The notes under the pieces were generated by a model that saw only the letters and a program-made list of their open reading frames with translations, searched no databases and was not told where the DNA came from. From the NCBI GenBank assembly GCA_030433355.1, contig JAUIMG010000006.1:1-64000 (forward strand): DNA of 64,000 nt, written 5' to 3'. The number at the start of each line of letters is the position of its first letter. Position 1 is the first letter of the stretch. The stretch comes from Bacteroidia bacterium. GTDB lineage: Bacteria; Bacteroidota; Bacteroidia; Flavobacteriales_E; Vicingaceae. Position numbers and translations under genes: made by a program. Shown here one piece after another: positions 27,852 to 36,974 of the stretch.

Positions 27852-29330
27852 TTATCCTACCCTACTCTTTCTCCAATTAGACTTGGTTGTAGATTTAGAA
27901 GTTGAAGACTTTTCTTCAGAACCCTTCATCATTTTGGCAGCTAATACTGCCGCAATCTCTAATTCATCTTCCTTTTCCATTTGGAGAAACTTTGGATCAA
28001 AATGATGCTTTACAAAGTTTGTATCGAAATTTCCGCTTATAAATGCTTCATGTTCAAAAGCAAATTTGCAAAAGGAAAGTGTTGTTTTCACTCCACTAAT
28101 TTTATACTCATCAATGGCCCTTAGCATTCTTGTTCTGGCAGCTTCTCTATCTTTGCCATAAGTAACCAATTTAGCAATCATAGGGTCGTAATAAATAGGA
28201 ATATCCATTCCTTCTTCAAAACCATCATCTACTCTAACTCCTGGACCTTGAGGTCTAACATATGTTTTTAAATTTCCTATATCTGGTAAAAATCCATTCA
28301 AAGGATCTTCAGCATACACTCTAACTTCAAAAGAATGGCCTTTAATTTTCAAATCCTCTTGCGTAAAAGACAGTTCCTCTCCCCTTGCAATATTTATTTG
28401 TTCTTTCACCAAGTCAATTCCCGTAATTTCTTCTGTTACCGGATGCTCTACTTGCAACCTAGTATTCATTTCCAGAAAATAGAACTTATGGTTTTCATCC
28501 AAGAGAAATTCCACGGTTCCTGCTCCAACATAATTACAGGCTTTAGCCACTCTTACTGCAGCTTCTCCCATTTCCTTTCTCATAGCATCTGTAAGCACTG
28601 AGGATGGTGCCTCTTCTATAACTTTCTGATGCCTTCTTTGAATACTACATTCTCTTTCAAATAAATAAAGTGTATTTCCATGAGTATCTGCCAAAATTTG
28701 AATTTCTATATGTCTTGGAGACCCTACAAAACGCTCAATAAAAACAGACCCATCGCCAAAAGAAGAAATTGCTTCAGACACTGCACGGTCCATTTGCTCC
28801 TGAAAGTCTTCCACCTTTTCCACCACTCGCATTCCTTTTCCACCGCCGCCGGCACTAGCTTTTACCAAAATTGGAAAACCTATTTCTTTGGCTATTTTTT
28901 CAGCTTCTGCTATATCGCTTACCGCTTCATCGGTTCCTGGAATCATTGGAATATCATACTTTTTCACGGCTGCTTTTGCTGCCAATTTGCTACCCATAAC
29001 TTCCATGGCTTCTGGAGATGGTCCAATAAGGATAATTCCAGCTTTAGAAAGGTCCTTTGCAAAAGAAGCATTCTCTGATAAAAACCCATAACCAGGGTGC
29101 ACAGCATCTACACTCAATTCTTTGCAAATTCTAATAATTTCATCTCCTTTTAAATAGGATTCTGAAGAAGGAGCAGGTCCAATTCTTACTGCCTCATCTG
29201 CATATCTAACAAATAAGGCTTCTCTATCGGCATCTGAATAAATAGCTACAGTTTGAATTCCCATTTCTTTAGCTGTACGCATTATTCTTAATGCTATTTC
29301 ACCTCTATTTGCAATTAAAATCTTTTTCAT
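27852..29330 (-). CDS. accC: Biotin carboxylase subunit of an acyl-CoA carboxylase
   Basis: Biotin carboxylase uses ATP and bicarbonate to carboxylate biotin on a carrier protein. The N-terminal KILIANRGEIALRIMRTAKEMG, the ATP-grasp glycine loop KASAGGGGKGMRVV, RDCSIQRRHQK-type sequence (here RECSIQRRHQKVIEEAPS) and EMNTRLQVEHPVTE are all present. At 492 residues it exceeds AccC of acetyl-CoA carboxylase (about 450), ending in a Ser/Lys-rich tail NWRKSRVG. Such tails occur in biotin carboxylases paired with propionyl- or methylcrotonyl-type carboxyltransferases. No biotin carrier or carboxyltransferase gene is adjacent, so the acyl-CoA substrate is open. Confidence 0.88.
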   Translation of the reverse strand: MKKILIANRGEIALRIMRTAKEMGIQTVAIYSDADREALFVRYADEAVRIGPAPSSESYLKGDEIIRICKELSVDAVHPGYGFLSENASFAKDLSKAGIILIGPSPEAMEVMGSKLAAKAAVKKYDIPMIPGTDEAVSDIAEAEKIAKEIGFPILVKASAGGGGKGMRVVEKVEDFQEQMDRAVSEAISSFGDGSVFIERFVGSPRHIEIQILADTHGNTLYLFERECSIQRRHQKVIEEAPSSVLTDAMRKEMGEAAVRVAKACNYVGAGTVEFLLDENHKFYFLEMNTRLQVEHPVTEEITGIDLVKEQINIARGEELSFTQEDLKIKGHSFEVRVYAEDPLNGFLPDIGNLKTYVRPQGPGVRVDDGFEEGMDIPIYYDPMIAKLVTYGKDREAARTRMLRAIDEYKISGVKTTLSFCKFAFEHEAFISGNFDTNFVKHHFDPKFLQMEKEDELEIAAVLAAKMMKGSEEKSSTSKSTTKSNWRKSRVG

Positions 29331-29380
29331 GGACCAAATTTTCGCTAAATTAGGGATATTCGTAGCAAAAAATAAAATGT

Positions 29381-29860
29381 ATGTCGAAACTAATATTTGA
29401 AGAAGAACAACGCTTTAACCAATGGTGGTTATGGTTGCTTATTTTAGGTGGATTGGGAATTACCATTTATCTTTTTATATCGAAATCTGAAAGCAATCTA
29501 ATTCCATTACTTTTTGAAATAGGGATCTTCGGAATTATAATTCTTTTCATTTTACTGCTAAAACTTAAAACAAGAATTGATGAAGAAGGAATTCATCTTA
29601 GTTTTTTCCCATTTATTTCTAAAGCTCTTTATAGTTGGGAAGACATCTACAGCATTAAAACAACCAAATACAGTCCAATAGGTGATTATGGCGGATGGGG
29701 CTATAGAATTAGTTTTAAAGGCAAAGGGAAAGCATTTAATATAAAAGGAAATAAGGGAATATTTCTAGTTACTACGGATGGCAAAAAAAGAATGATTGGG
29801 ACACAAAAAATGGAAGAGGCGCAAAAAATAATTAATCAGTACCATAAGTCGGAGTCTTGA
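29381..29860 (+). CDS. Membrane protein with PH-like domain
   Basis: A 159-residue protein with two N-terminal helices (about 15-33 and 42-62) and a cytoplasmic beta-rich domain with TRIDEEGIHLSFFPF, YSWEDIYSIKTTKYSPI and GGWGYRISFKGKGKAFNIKGNKG. This pattern is that of small bacterial PH-domain-like proteins. Function is unknown. It is first in a plus-strand operon, and its TGA overlaps the rsmE ATG. Confidence 0.65.
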   Translation: MSKLIFEEEQRFNQWWLWLLILGGLGITIYLFISKSESNLIPLLFEIGIFGIIILFILLLKLKTRIDEEGIHLSFFPFISKALYSWEDIYSIKTTKYSPIGDYGGWGYRISFKGKGKAFNIKGNKGIFLVTTDGKKRMIGTQKMEEAQKIINQYHKSES

Positions 29861-30555
29861 TGCATCGCTTTTATTCTGAAAATATAAATAAGGGCATTAT
29901 CCAATTAGATAATGAAGAAAGTAGACATCTTTTTAAAGTACTTCGCTTAAAAGATGGAGATACCGTAGAATCTATTGATGGGAAAGGGTCTTTGTTTGCA
30001 TGTGAAGTAGTTGATGCAAAAAAAGGTCAATTAAAAGTTACTTCTACGCTTGCTATTAAAAATAAGAAGTTTGGTATTTGGTTAGCTATTGCTCCTACCA
30101 AAAACCTTTCAAGATGGGAGTGGTTTCTTGAGAAAAGTTGCGAGATAGGAATTGACCGTATTAGTCCAATAATTACCAAACATTCTGAAAGAAAAGTTCT
30201 TAAGCTAGAAAGGCAAAAGAAAATTTTAATTGGAGCTATGAAACAATCTCAGAAGACTATATTACCTCTATTGGATGAGCCTAAAACTTTTAAGGAATTT
30301 ATAGAGTCTTCTCCTGCTGAGCAATCTTTTATAGCACATTGCAGAAATGATATAAAAAAAGAAGATTTAAAAAACCTAGTTCATAAAAATACGGATGCCT
30401 TAATTTTAATAGGTCCTGAAGGCGATTTTAGTAAAGATGAAATTTTAATGGCTCTAGAAAAAGGCTTTCAAGGAATTAATCTTAGTGAAAGTAGATTAAG
30501 AACAGAAACAGCTGGTATCGTTGCTTGTCTAAGCTTACATTTGTTAAATGCGTAG
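29860..30555 (+). CDS. rsmE: 16S rRNA (uracil(1498)-N(3))-methyltransferase
   Basis: RsmE methylates U1498 in the decoding centre of 16S rRNA. The N-terminal PUA-like part contains ESRHLFKVLRLKDGD, and the SPOUT knot shows LIGPEGDFSKDEI and LSESRLRTETAGI. The start is taken as the ATG at 29860, overlapping the previous TGA, rather than the TTG one codon earlier. Length is 231, normal for the family. It overlaps the DUF4159 gene by eight bases. Confidence 0.95.
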   Translation: MHRFYSENINKGIIQLDNEESRHLFKVLRLKDGDTVESIDGKGSLFACEVVDAKKGQLKVTSTLAIKNKKFGIWLAIAPTKNLSRWEWFLEKSCEIGIDRISPIITKHSERKVLKLERQKKILIGAMKQSQKTILPLLDEPKTFKEFIESSPAEQSFIAHCRNDIKKEDLKNLVHKNTDALILIGPEGDFSKDEILMALEKGFQGINLSESRLRTETAGIVACLSLHLLNA

Positions 30556-31201
30556 TATTACAATTCTACTTCTTATTATTTCTACCCATCTTTTTGCACA
30601 AAGTACTATGCAATTGGCGGTGCTCAAGTACAATGGTGGAGGCGATTGGTATGCCAATTTAGAAACATCACTTCCTAATTTAATTCGCTTTAGCAATAGC
30701 GCACTTAAAACAACTATTTCTGAGGAGCAAGCAATCGTTGAAGCTTCAAGTCCTGAAATTTTTGACTATCCCATGGTGCATATGACCGGACATGGAAATG
30801 TAGTTTTCAATAATCAAGAAATTGAAAATTTAAGGCTCTATTTGAATGGAGGTGGCTTCCTTCATATTGACGATAATTATGGTATGGATCAGTTTATTCG
30901 GGTAGAAATCAAAAAGATTTTTCCAAACGATGAACTCATTGAAATACCTTTTAATCATCCAATATATCATCAGAAATATGATTTTAACACTGGTTTGCCA
31001 AAGATTCATGAGCATGATAAAAATCCACCTCAAGGTTTTGGAATCATAAAAGAAGGTAGAATAGTACTATTTTATACTTATGAAAGTGATTTGGGAGATG
31101 GTTGGGAAGATCAAAGCATACACAATGATTCTGAAAGCACTCGTGCAAAAGCTTTACAAATGGGAGCCAATATAATTTCTTATGCATTCCTTGGAGAATA
31201 A
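30548..31201 (+). CDS. DUF4159 protein with signal peptide
   Basis: A 217-residue secreted or periplasmic protein: signal peptide at 1-17 (ending LFAQS), then a DUF4159 domain with LKYNGGGDWYANLETSLPNL, MVHMTGHGNVVF, LYLNGGGFLHIDDNYGM, FNHPIYH and YTYESDLGDGWED. The domain is a glutamine-amidotransferase-like fold of unknown role, often found near aerotolerance-type genes, but not here. It overlaps both neighbours by a few bases. Confidence 0.85.
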   Translation: MRSITILLLIISTHLFAQSTMQLAVLKYNGGGDWYANLETSLPNLIRFSNSALKTTISEEQAIVEASSPEIFDYPMVHMTGHGNVVFNNQEIENLRLYLNGGGFLHIDDNYGMDQFIRVEIKKIFPNDELIEIPFNHPIYHQKYDFNTGLPKIHEHDKNPPQGFGIIKEGRIVLFYTYESDLGDGWEDQSIHNDSESTRAKALQMGANIISYAFLGE

Positions 31202-32336
31202 TGAAAAGGTTTTAGAATTTATTAAAACCCATCTAAATGATACTTTACCCAATGTAGCTTTAGCCTTAAGCAAAAGGAAAGATTTACCTAAAGATCATAT
31301 TCTTAACCAAATCAACGGCATTCAAAAAAGCAAGAGCAAATTCCCTTTTTTGAAAGATTATCCTGATTACCTATTTGGCAGTAAGAAAAATATCTCTCAA
31401 GCTAGCTCTGAAATTTGTGCAAATTTCAAATCCACCTTATTTAATGGAACAAAAGCTGTAGACTTAAGTGGAGGAATGGGTATAGACACCTACTTCATAA
31501 GTAAGTTTTTTGATACGATAGATTATTTAGAAAGAGACGAAGCTACCTTCGAAATAAGCAAAAAGAACTTTGAATTATTAGGAGCAAACAACATAAACTG
31601 TTTCTTGGAGAACTCTGTTGATTTTATAAAAAATACCTCAAATCAGTACGACTTAGTTTATATTGATCCAGACAGAAAAGTTGACAATCAGAAGGTTTTT
31701 AAAATAGAAGATAGCGAGCCAAATGTATTGGAACTGCTGCCAACTATATTATCAAAATCGAAATATTGCTTAATAAAACTTTCTCCTTTGATTGACATTC
31801 AGAGCGTAATTAGAAGTATTGATTTACCAATAGATATTAACATTTTATCTGTCTATAATGATTGTAAGGAAGTATTAGTTTCTATTCAAGGAGATGGATG
31901 GATTCATTGTCGCAATTGGAACAATAGCAATTGGCAAACTTTTTCTTTTAGACTTAAAGATGAAAAAGCAATAACAATGACTTTCGCTGACCCTCAAGTT
32001 TATTTATATGAGCCGAATGTTTCTATTTTAAAAGCCGGAGGCTTTAAGTCTATAGCCAAACAATATGGTATAAATAAAATTGCTGGAAACACCCATCTCT
32101 ATACCTCAACGAATAGGATTGAAAATTTTCCAGGCAGAACAATAAAAATAGAAGCTATTGAAGCCCCACTAAAACAGAAAAAACAGCAATGGAATTTAGT
32201 TAATAGAAATTTTGGGAAGGATATCGGCTGGATTAAGAAAAACTACCAAATAAAAGACGGAGGCAACAAATTCTTGTATGCCTGTAGAAATAGAGAGGAG
32301 AAGCCATTATTTATTTTCGGGAGCATAATTTCTTAA
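31182..32336 (+). CDS. Class I SAM methyltransferase with THUMP-like domain (PG_1098 type)
   Basis: A 384-residue protein with a helical N-terminal part, a Rossmann methyltransferase core and a C-terminal THUMP-like RNA-binding domain. The SAM motif is AVDLSGGMGIDTYFIS, the following acidic residue is in YLERDE, and motif IV is DLVYIDPDRK. The combination matches the Bacteroidota-wide family of Porphyromonas PG_1098. An RNA target is likely but not known. The start ATG at 31182 overlaps the DUF4159 gene by 20 bases. The 3' end overlaps the convergent SulP gene by 30 bases. Confidence 0.82.
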   Translation: MHSLENNEKVLEFIKTHLNDTLPNVALALSKRKDLPKDHILNQINGIQKSKSKFPFLKDYPDYLFGSKKNISQASSEICANFKSTLFNGTKAVDLSGGMGIDTYFISKFFDTIDYLERDEATFEISKKNFELLGANNINCFLENSVDFIKNTSNQYDLVYIDPDRKVDNQKVFKIEDSEPNVLELLPTILSKSKYCLIKLSPLIDIQSVIRSIDLPIDINILSVYNDCKEVLVSIQGDGWIHCRNWNNSNWQTFSFRLKDEKAITMTFADPQVYLYEPNVSILKAGGFKSIAKQYGINKIAGNTHLYTSTNRIENFPGRTIKIEAIEAPLKQKKQQWNLVNRNFGKDIGWIKKNYQIKDGGNKFLYACRNREEKPLFIFGSIIS

Positions 32337-34547
32337 TACGGGGGAAGACCTCTCAATCAACTGCACTCCAAAAAATGCCAATGCCTTAATTTCGCTTATG
32401 GTTGCTAACCTTTGTTTTCTAAAAACCATAATAGAAGTACCATTAGATTCTACATGGTAGTAGGAGTTACTTTCAAAAAACAAAATAAGTTGATCTGAAA
32501 AGTATTCCTTAATCGTTTCTTCATCTTTTCCTCGAAGCAGAAAACGCTTAGAAAAATCCTCATGTCCTGGTATACTAATATCTTTAAGACCTGCAAAACC
32601 TGCTATTCTATCAAATATCCTCTCTTGATCTAACCTAAATTCAGGAATTCTATTCTTTAGTTTAAAAGTAAAAATGGTAAGCTTATGCCGTTCTCTAGTA
32701 GTTAACTCTCCCTCGTAAAAGTCTACATCCATAAGTTTGAGTTTAACTCCATTATGCTCTCCTTTGAAAATGTTATAAGCATGATCTATTTGCTTAAACT
32801 TAAAAAAACGAAACTTCTCTAATTCATCAATTTGTTTTATTGGATTGGTCTTAAAGCTCCAGTTAATCTCTTTGGCAAACTCCTTTAGTTTTTGCTGCCT
32901 TACAGTAATTAATCCGCTTTTACTTACGATGCTAGTTAATTTTAAATACTTCCTAGCTGCAAAAGGGTGGTTAGATGTTCTCTCATGTGCATCCAAGCCA
33001 ATAATTTCTAAAATAGAATCATTCTTCTTGAAATCCAATTGGTATTGAAAGATGTTTTCCATTACAGAGTTATCTACAAAGTTGGTTAAGGATAGATCTA
33101 AAATAACATGGTGTTTTGGTGGTATAGAATCTAACTTCCTCTTAAGATTTAAGTAGTTTAAAAAAGTTGCATTCCCTTTCACACTAAGAAATAACTTACC
33201 ATCTTCTTCTTGAAATAACAAAGTATTTGGCCTAAATGGATTGGTAAAAGACTGGGATTGCTTTCTCAACAATATTATCTGTACAATAAGCGTAAAAAGT
33301 ATACCTATTAACACCCCAGATATAAGACCAAATAGTAAAGTCCCAAGTATTGTGGCAAGGTAGATTACAAATTGGTCTTTTCCCCATTTATACATCTTTC
33401 TAAAATGAGCAGGAGATGCCAATCTATAGCCTGTATAAACTAAAATGCCGGCTAGTGCAGAAAGGGGAATCATGTTTAGGTAATTACTAAAGAGAACTAC
33501 AAAAACCAATACAAATCCTGCATGGAAGAAATTTGAAGAAGAATTAGAGGCAGAATGATTTACATTAACAGAGCTACGAGCAATTACTGCCACTACAGGT
33601 AGACCACCCAAAAATCCTGAAATGGAGGTTGCAATACCTATTGCCTTTAAGTCTTTATTTGTATTTGACCTCCTATTTTCAGAATCCAGCTTATCAATCG
33701 CCTTAATACTCAATAAAGATTCTATTGCAGCAATTAATGTTATTGAAATAACAATGATCCAAAAATCAAAATGAAATATTTTACTAAAGGAGGGGTATAC
33801 TATGGAATCTAAAAAGCTATTGGGTATAGAAATGAGAAACTCGTCTGCAATTGGGTATTCATTTGCAGAGAAAAACTGAAAATAAAAATGAAAGCCAATA
33901 ACCCCTATTACAATCCACATTGGAGCAGGGACTTCACGGAGATACTTTAATCTAAGTCTAGGAAAAATAAACATCCAGGTTAAACTTAATACACCAATCA
34001 TCCCTATCCAAGGAGTTTCTTCATAATCAACAAAATCAATAAAACTAGCTATGGACTCCCATAAAAGTAAAAGGTTATTTGGAGCTGTAACTTCTGCAAA
34101 GCCTAAAAGAACATGTATTTGTTTTGCTATAATTATTAAACCTATACCGGAAAGCAAACCCTGTATAGTGGCAGAAGGAAAAGCATCAGAAAGATTCCCC
34201 AAACGAAATAGTCCGATTAGATAAAGTGCAATACCAGAACAAACAATTGCAGCTAAAGTATACAAATAGCCTAGCCATAAATCTCCACCCCCAAGAGAGG
34301 TGACAGCGAGTAAAATAACTACAACTAGTCCATTGCCAGGACCGGTAATGGTAACATAAGATCCACCAAATAGGGAAACAATAATTCCACCAACGATTAC
34401 AGAAATGATACCTGCCATGGGTGGAACACCTGAGGCAATTGCAAGCCCTAAACCTAAAGGCAAGGCAATTAGAGAAACAACAAATGCAGCAGATAGATTC
34501 TTTGGAATGCTTTTAAAATCAAAGTTTATGTTAGAAAGCAAACTCAT
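32307..34547 (-). CDS. SulP family anion transporter with STAS and extra C-terminal domain
   Basis: An inner-membrane SulP (SLC26) transporter for sulfate, bicarbonate or similar anions. The membrane domain spans about 15-425 and holds the SulP signature region VTITGPGNGLVVVI (65-78), plus LSGIGLIIIAKQIHVLLG. A STAS domain follows at about 446-520 (VILDLSLTNFVDNSVMENI). The protein then continues for over 200 residues, with a second folded segment at about 565-740 containing DFYEGELTTRER, FRLDQERIFDRIAG and DFSKRFLLRGKDEETIKEYF. Usual SulP length is about 550-600. Translation is coupled to the upstream stress-protein gene through an ATGA overlap. Confidence 0.9.
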   Translation of the reverse strand: MSLLSNINFDFKSIPKNLSAAFVVSLIALPLGLGLAIASGVPPMAGIISVIVGGIIVSLFGGSYVTITGPGNGLVVVILLAVTSLGGGDLWLGYLYTLAAIVCSGIALYLIGLFRLGNLSDAFPSATIQGLLSGIGLIIIAKQIHVLLGFAEVTAPNNLLLLWESIASFIDFVDYEETPWIGMIGVLSLTWMFIFPRLRLKYLREVPAPMWIVIGVIGFHFYFQFFSANEYPIADEFLISIPNSFLDSIVYPSFSKIFHFDFWIIVISITLIAAIESLLSIKAIDKLDSENRRSNTNKDLKAIGIATSISGFLGGLPVVAVIARSSVNVNHSASNSSSNFFHAGFVLVFVVLFSNYLNMIPLSALAGILVYTGYRLASPAHFRKMYKWGKDQFVIYLATILGTLLFGLISGVLIGILFTLIVQIILLRKQSQSFTNPFRPNTLLFQEEDGKLFLSVKGNATFLNYLNLKRKLDSIPPKHHVILDLSLTNFVDNSVMENIFQYQLDFKKNDSILEIIGLDAHERTSNHPFAARKYLKLTSIVSKSGLITVRQQKLKEFAKEINWSFKTNPIKQIDELEKFRFFKFKQIDHAYNIFKGEHNGVKLKLMDVDFYEGELTTRERHKLTIFTFKLKNRIPEFRLDQERIFDRIAGFAGLKDISIPGHEDFSKRFLLRGKDEETIKEYFSDQLILFFESNSYYHVESNGTSIMVFRKQRLATISEIKALAFFGVQLIERSSPVLRNYAPENK

Positions 34548-35392
34548 ACGTTCTTATCCACAATCAAAAGGTTACAAGGCAAATCTGAAAGTATATATTC
34601 TAAGTCATTAGGAAAAAACCGATCTAGAAAACCTAGTTTCTTATCTGGACTGTTAAGAACCAATAAATCTGCATTTTTAACCTCAGCAAAATGCCCAATT
34701 GAATACCCTCTTTTACCAAAAACAATTTTTTTCTTTATAGAAATATCTTCGCTTTGTGGAACAGATTTAATTAAAAGATCAAGTTTTGCATTTTCTGAAC
34801 GCAGAATATTTTCTTTTTCTTTCTGTGCAAATTCTAAACTATTGTTATCCTCTATTTTCGTTTTAACTTTCTTGGGTGAAATCTCCTCTACCACGAAAAC
34901 ATTATTGGCTTCATATTTCCTTGAAAATTCAAATGCAACAGAAAGAGAATCTTTTGTTTTAAGATGCTGATGGCCATTCACAACAATACTGTTCAGTTTA
35001 CTTCTAGCCATCTTAGGGTCGATAATTAAAAGCAAAGAACAAGGAGGGTTTCTAGAAAGACTTCTAGCAACTGAACCCAAATAATAATTTAACACTGCTT
35101 CATGCTGAATGGCACCTAAAATCAACAAATCAATTTTTTCTTCTTTGCAAGTATCGTAAAGCACTTTAACGGTCTTTCCTTTTTTCCAAATAATCTTTAC
35201 ATCCTCTTTAACAATTCCTGCACTCTCTAGTATTTCGTCAAACAGGTCTAAATCTTCTTTCCTCTGCTCTCCAACGTGAATTAAGGTTAATTCTGCATTG
35301 AGATTCTCAGCAATTCTTCTTGCTTCATGCAATAAGGCTTTTGCTCTTTTTGAAAAAGATAAAGCTGTAGCTATTTTTCTAATGTTCTTGAT
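34544..35392 (-). CDS. Universal stress protein, two tandem Usp domains; start uncertain
   Basis: The protein has two Usp-like halves, about residues 1-125 and 130-282 counted from 35392. The first holds LLILGAIQHEAVLNYYLGSVARSL and CSLLLI, which resemble the Usp nucleotide-loop region; the second ends ADLLVLNSP...CNLLIVDK. The only standard start codon in frame is a TTG at 35332. The first beta strand expected of a Usp domain (IKNIRKIATALSFS) lies upstream of it, beginning at an ATC codon at 35392, and the frame is open to 35407. The longer version is given because it preserves the fold. A non-standard start, or a sequence error, has to be assumed. It is coupled to the SulP gene, so it may regulate that transporter. 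Confidence 0.7.
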   Translation of the reverse strand: MKNIRKIATALSFSKRAKALLHEARRIAENLNAELTLIHVGEQRKEDLDLFDEILESAGIVKEDVKIIWKKGKTVKVLYDTCKEEKIDLLILGAIQHEAVLNYYLGSVARSLSRNPPCSLLLIIDPKMARSKLNSIVVNGHQHLKTKDSLSVAFEFSRKYEANNVFVVEEISPKKVKTKIEDNNSLEFAQKEKENILRSENAKLDLLIKSVPQSEDISIKKKIVFGKRGYSIGHFAEVKNADLLVLNSPDKKLGFLDRFFPNDLEYILSDLPCNLLIVDKNV

Positions 35393-35437
35393 AGGAGTAG
35401 ATTTGTTTTAGAGAGAAAGATAAACAACCTTATTGGA

Positions 35438-36139
35438 TTAATCTTTCCAATAAATACTATTCCAGTTTTTCCCTTTTTCTTTCTGGAAAAAGAAATAATG
35501 CAAGACAAATCTAGCTTGCAAGAAATTAAATTTACCAGGTATTTCCTCACTACCTGAGCCAAAATCAGTGATGTTTCCTGTTAATTTAGCGTTAAACATA
35601 AAAGACCTTGATTTGACGCCGATACCAAAATCATATCCCAAAGAATAGGTTTCAAATTGAGGCTTAGCAGATTTAGGTTCATCTGTACTTACTGTGGTAG
35701 CCCTATCCATGAATGAATTCATAACCACAGGTCCTAACAATATTTGGAATTTATTTAAGCCTAAAACAAATTTTGGACTATACATGCCCATATACCTGTA
35801 ATAGGTAATTTCAGAAAATCTTCTCTGACCGTCTTCTAAGGTAGTTGTTGCCCCAAGTTTACCTCCCATGTAGACAAAAGAAGCTTCCATTAAGGCATTG
35901 GCAGATATCTTTAACTTATATGTTGGTTGATCTCTATATCTAGAAATATAAAGTTGAAATCCTGCTTCTCCACCTTGAAACAAACTTCCTTGTGTTAAAA
36001 AAAGATCTTCAGATACTTGATTCTCAGGCAATGTAAAGCGATTTACATTATAACCAAAATGCATCCCTCCTTGCCAAACTTGGGAATAAACTTGCTCTGT
36101 AAAAATTAAAAGGAGCAGATATAAAAGAAACTTTTTCAA
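35438..36139 (-). CDS. Secreted beta-barrel-like protein of unknown function
   Basis: A 233-residue protein with a signal peptide (1-19, ending VYSQ) and alternating hydrophobic strands through to a C-terminal aromatic-rich FLQARFVLHYFFF segment, as in small outer-membrane barrels such as PorT-like or PorP-like proteins. No specific family is claimed. It starts two bases after the SDR-type gene and precedes the stress protein, so it belongs to the same minus-strand operon. Confidence 0.6.
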   Translation of the reverse strand: MKKFLLYLLLLIFTEQVYSQVWQGGMHFGYNVNRFTLPENQVSEDLFLTQGSLFQGGEAGFQLYISRYRDQPTYKLKISANALMEASFVYMGGKLGATTTLEDGQRRFSEITYYRYMGMYSPKFVLGLNKFQILLGPVVMNSFMDRATTVSTDEPKSAKPQFETYSLGYDFGIGVKSRSFMFNAKLTGNITDFGSGSEEIPGKFNFLQARFVLHYFFFQKEKGKNWNSIYWKD

Positions 36140-36141
36140 TT

Positions 36142-36933
36142 TCAGACTTTAAACTCAAATGGTGTAGAATACACAAAAGTGTAGTCTAAATGGCCCAACA
36201 CTTTTGATTCTACAATTTTACCCTTTCTTTCATTAAATTCTTCAAATTCAGCTAGTTTTAATCCATATTTTTTTGCAAAAAAAGTATAGTATTCTTTTCT
36301 ACTAGGATGCTTTGGACAAACCAAATTGGCAATTTTAAAAGAAATTTTAGAGGTAATGAGCTTATAAACTATTTCTTTAATATCATCCGAATGAATCAAA
36401 TTAACCTTCTGATTAGGATTACTAATAAGGTCTTGCTTTTTTGATAAATAAAAAATTGGGTGTCTTTTAGGACCAACTAATCCAGCCAATCGAATGATTG
36501 TTGCTTTATGGGTTTCTAAAAGAAACTTCTCTATCTGTAGAATTTCTTTTCCATTAATACTTTCAGGTGCAGGTAGAGTATCTTCATTAACTACTCCTTC
36601 TTGATTGCCATAAACAGAGGAACTACTAGTGTATATAATTTTTAAATTGGGGTTAATATCTAATGCTTTTTTGAAAAATTGAACTGTTTTATCTGCGTAG
36701 TTATTATTAGAAGAAGGAGGCAAAGTGTAGATAAGACAATCCATTTGCCTCAGATTCATTTCTTTATCTGGAGAGGCACCAAGTTCATAAGCCAATATTT
36801 TATTATTCGGATGCTCTTGTTTTAAAAAACTTTTGGGCGTGATAGTAGCAATGGTTGAAACCCCTTTCGAATTAAGAAAATCAAACAAGATACTTCCTAA
36901 CCACCCTTTCCCAATTATAATTACATTCAACAT
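36142..36933 (-). CDS. NAD(P)-binding SDR-like protein (YeeZ-type)
   Basis: A 263-residue extended short-chain dehydrogenase/epimerase-like protein. The dinucleotide motif is VIIIGKGWLGSIL at the N-terminus, the serine/tyrosine active-site segment is IYTSSSSVYGNQEG, and RLAGLVGPKRHP follows. The GxGxLG form and the short length resemble the E. coli YeeZ group rather than sugar-nucleotide epimerases. Substrate is unknown. It is the first gene of the minus-strand operon leading to SulP, and is divergent from the methyltransferase. Confidence 0.8.
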   Translation of the reverse strand: MLNVIIIGKGWLGSILFDFLNSKGVSTIATITPKSFLKQEHPNNKILAYELGASPDKEMNLRQMDCLIYTLPPSSNNNYADKTVQFFKKALDINPNLKIIYTSSSSVYGNQEGVVNEDTLPAPESINGKEILQIEKFLLETHKATIIRLAGLVGPKRHPIFYLSKKQDLISNPNQKVNLIHSDDIKEIVYKLITSKISFKIANLVCPKHPSRKEYYTFFAKKYGLKLAEFEEFNERKGKIVESKVLGHLDYTFVYSTPFEFKV

Positions 36934-36974
36934 TCAATTAATAGACCTAATTTTAGCCGCCAATAAATAGAAGT

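Noticed and set aside
28335-29091. Antisense ORFs opposite the biotin carboxylase
   Set aside because: Composition follows the reverse complement of a strongly conserved gene; no family features.
35371-35562. Minus-strand ORF of 63 codons
   Set aside because: A frame-shifted shadow across the barrel gene's 3' end and the stress protein's 5' end.
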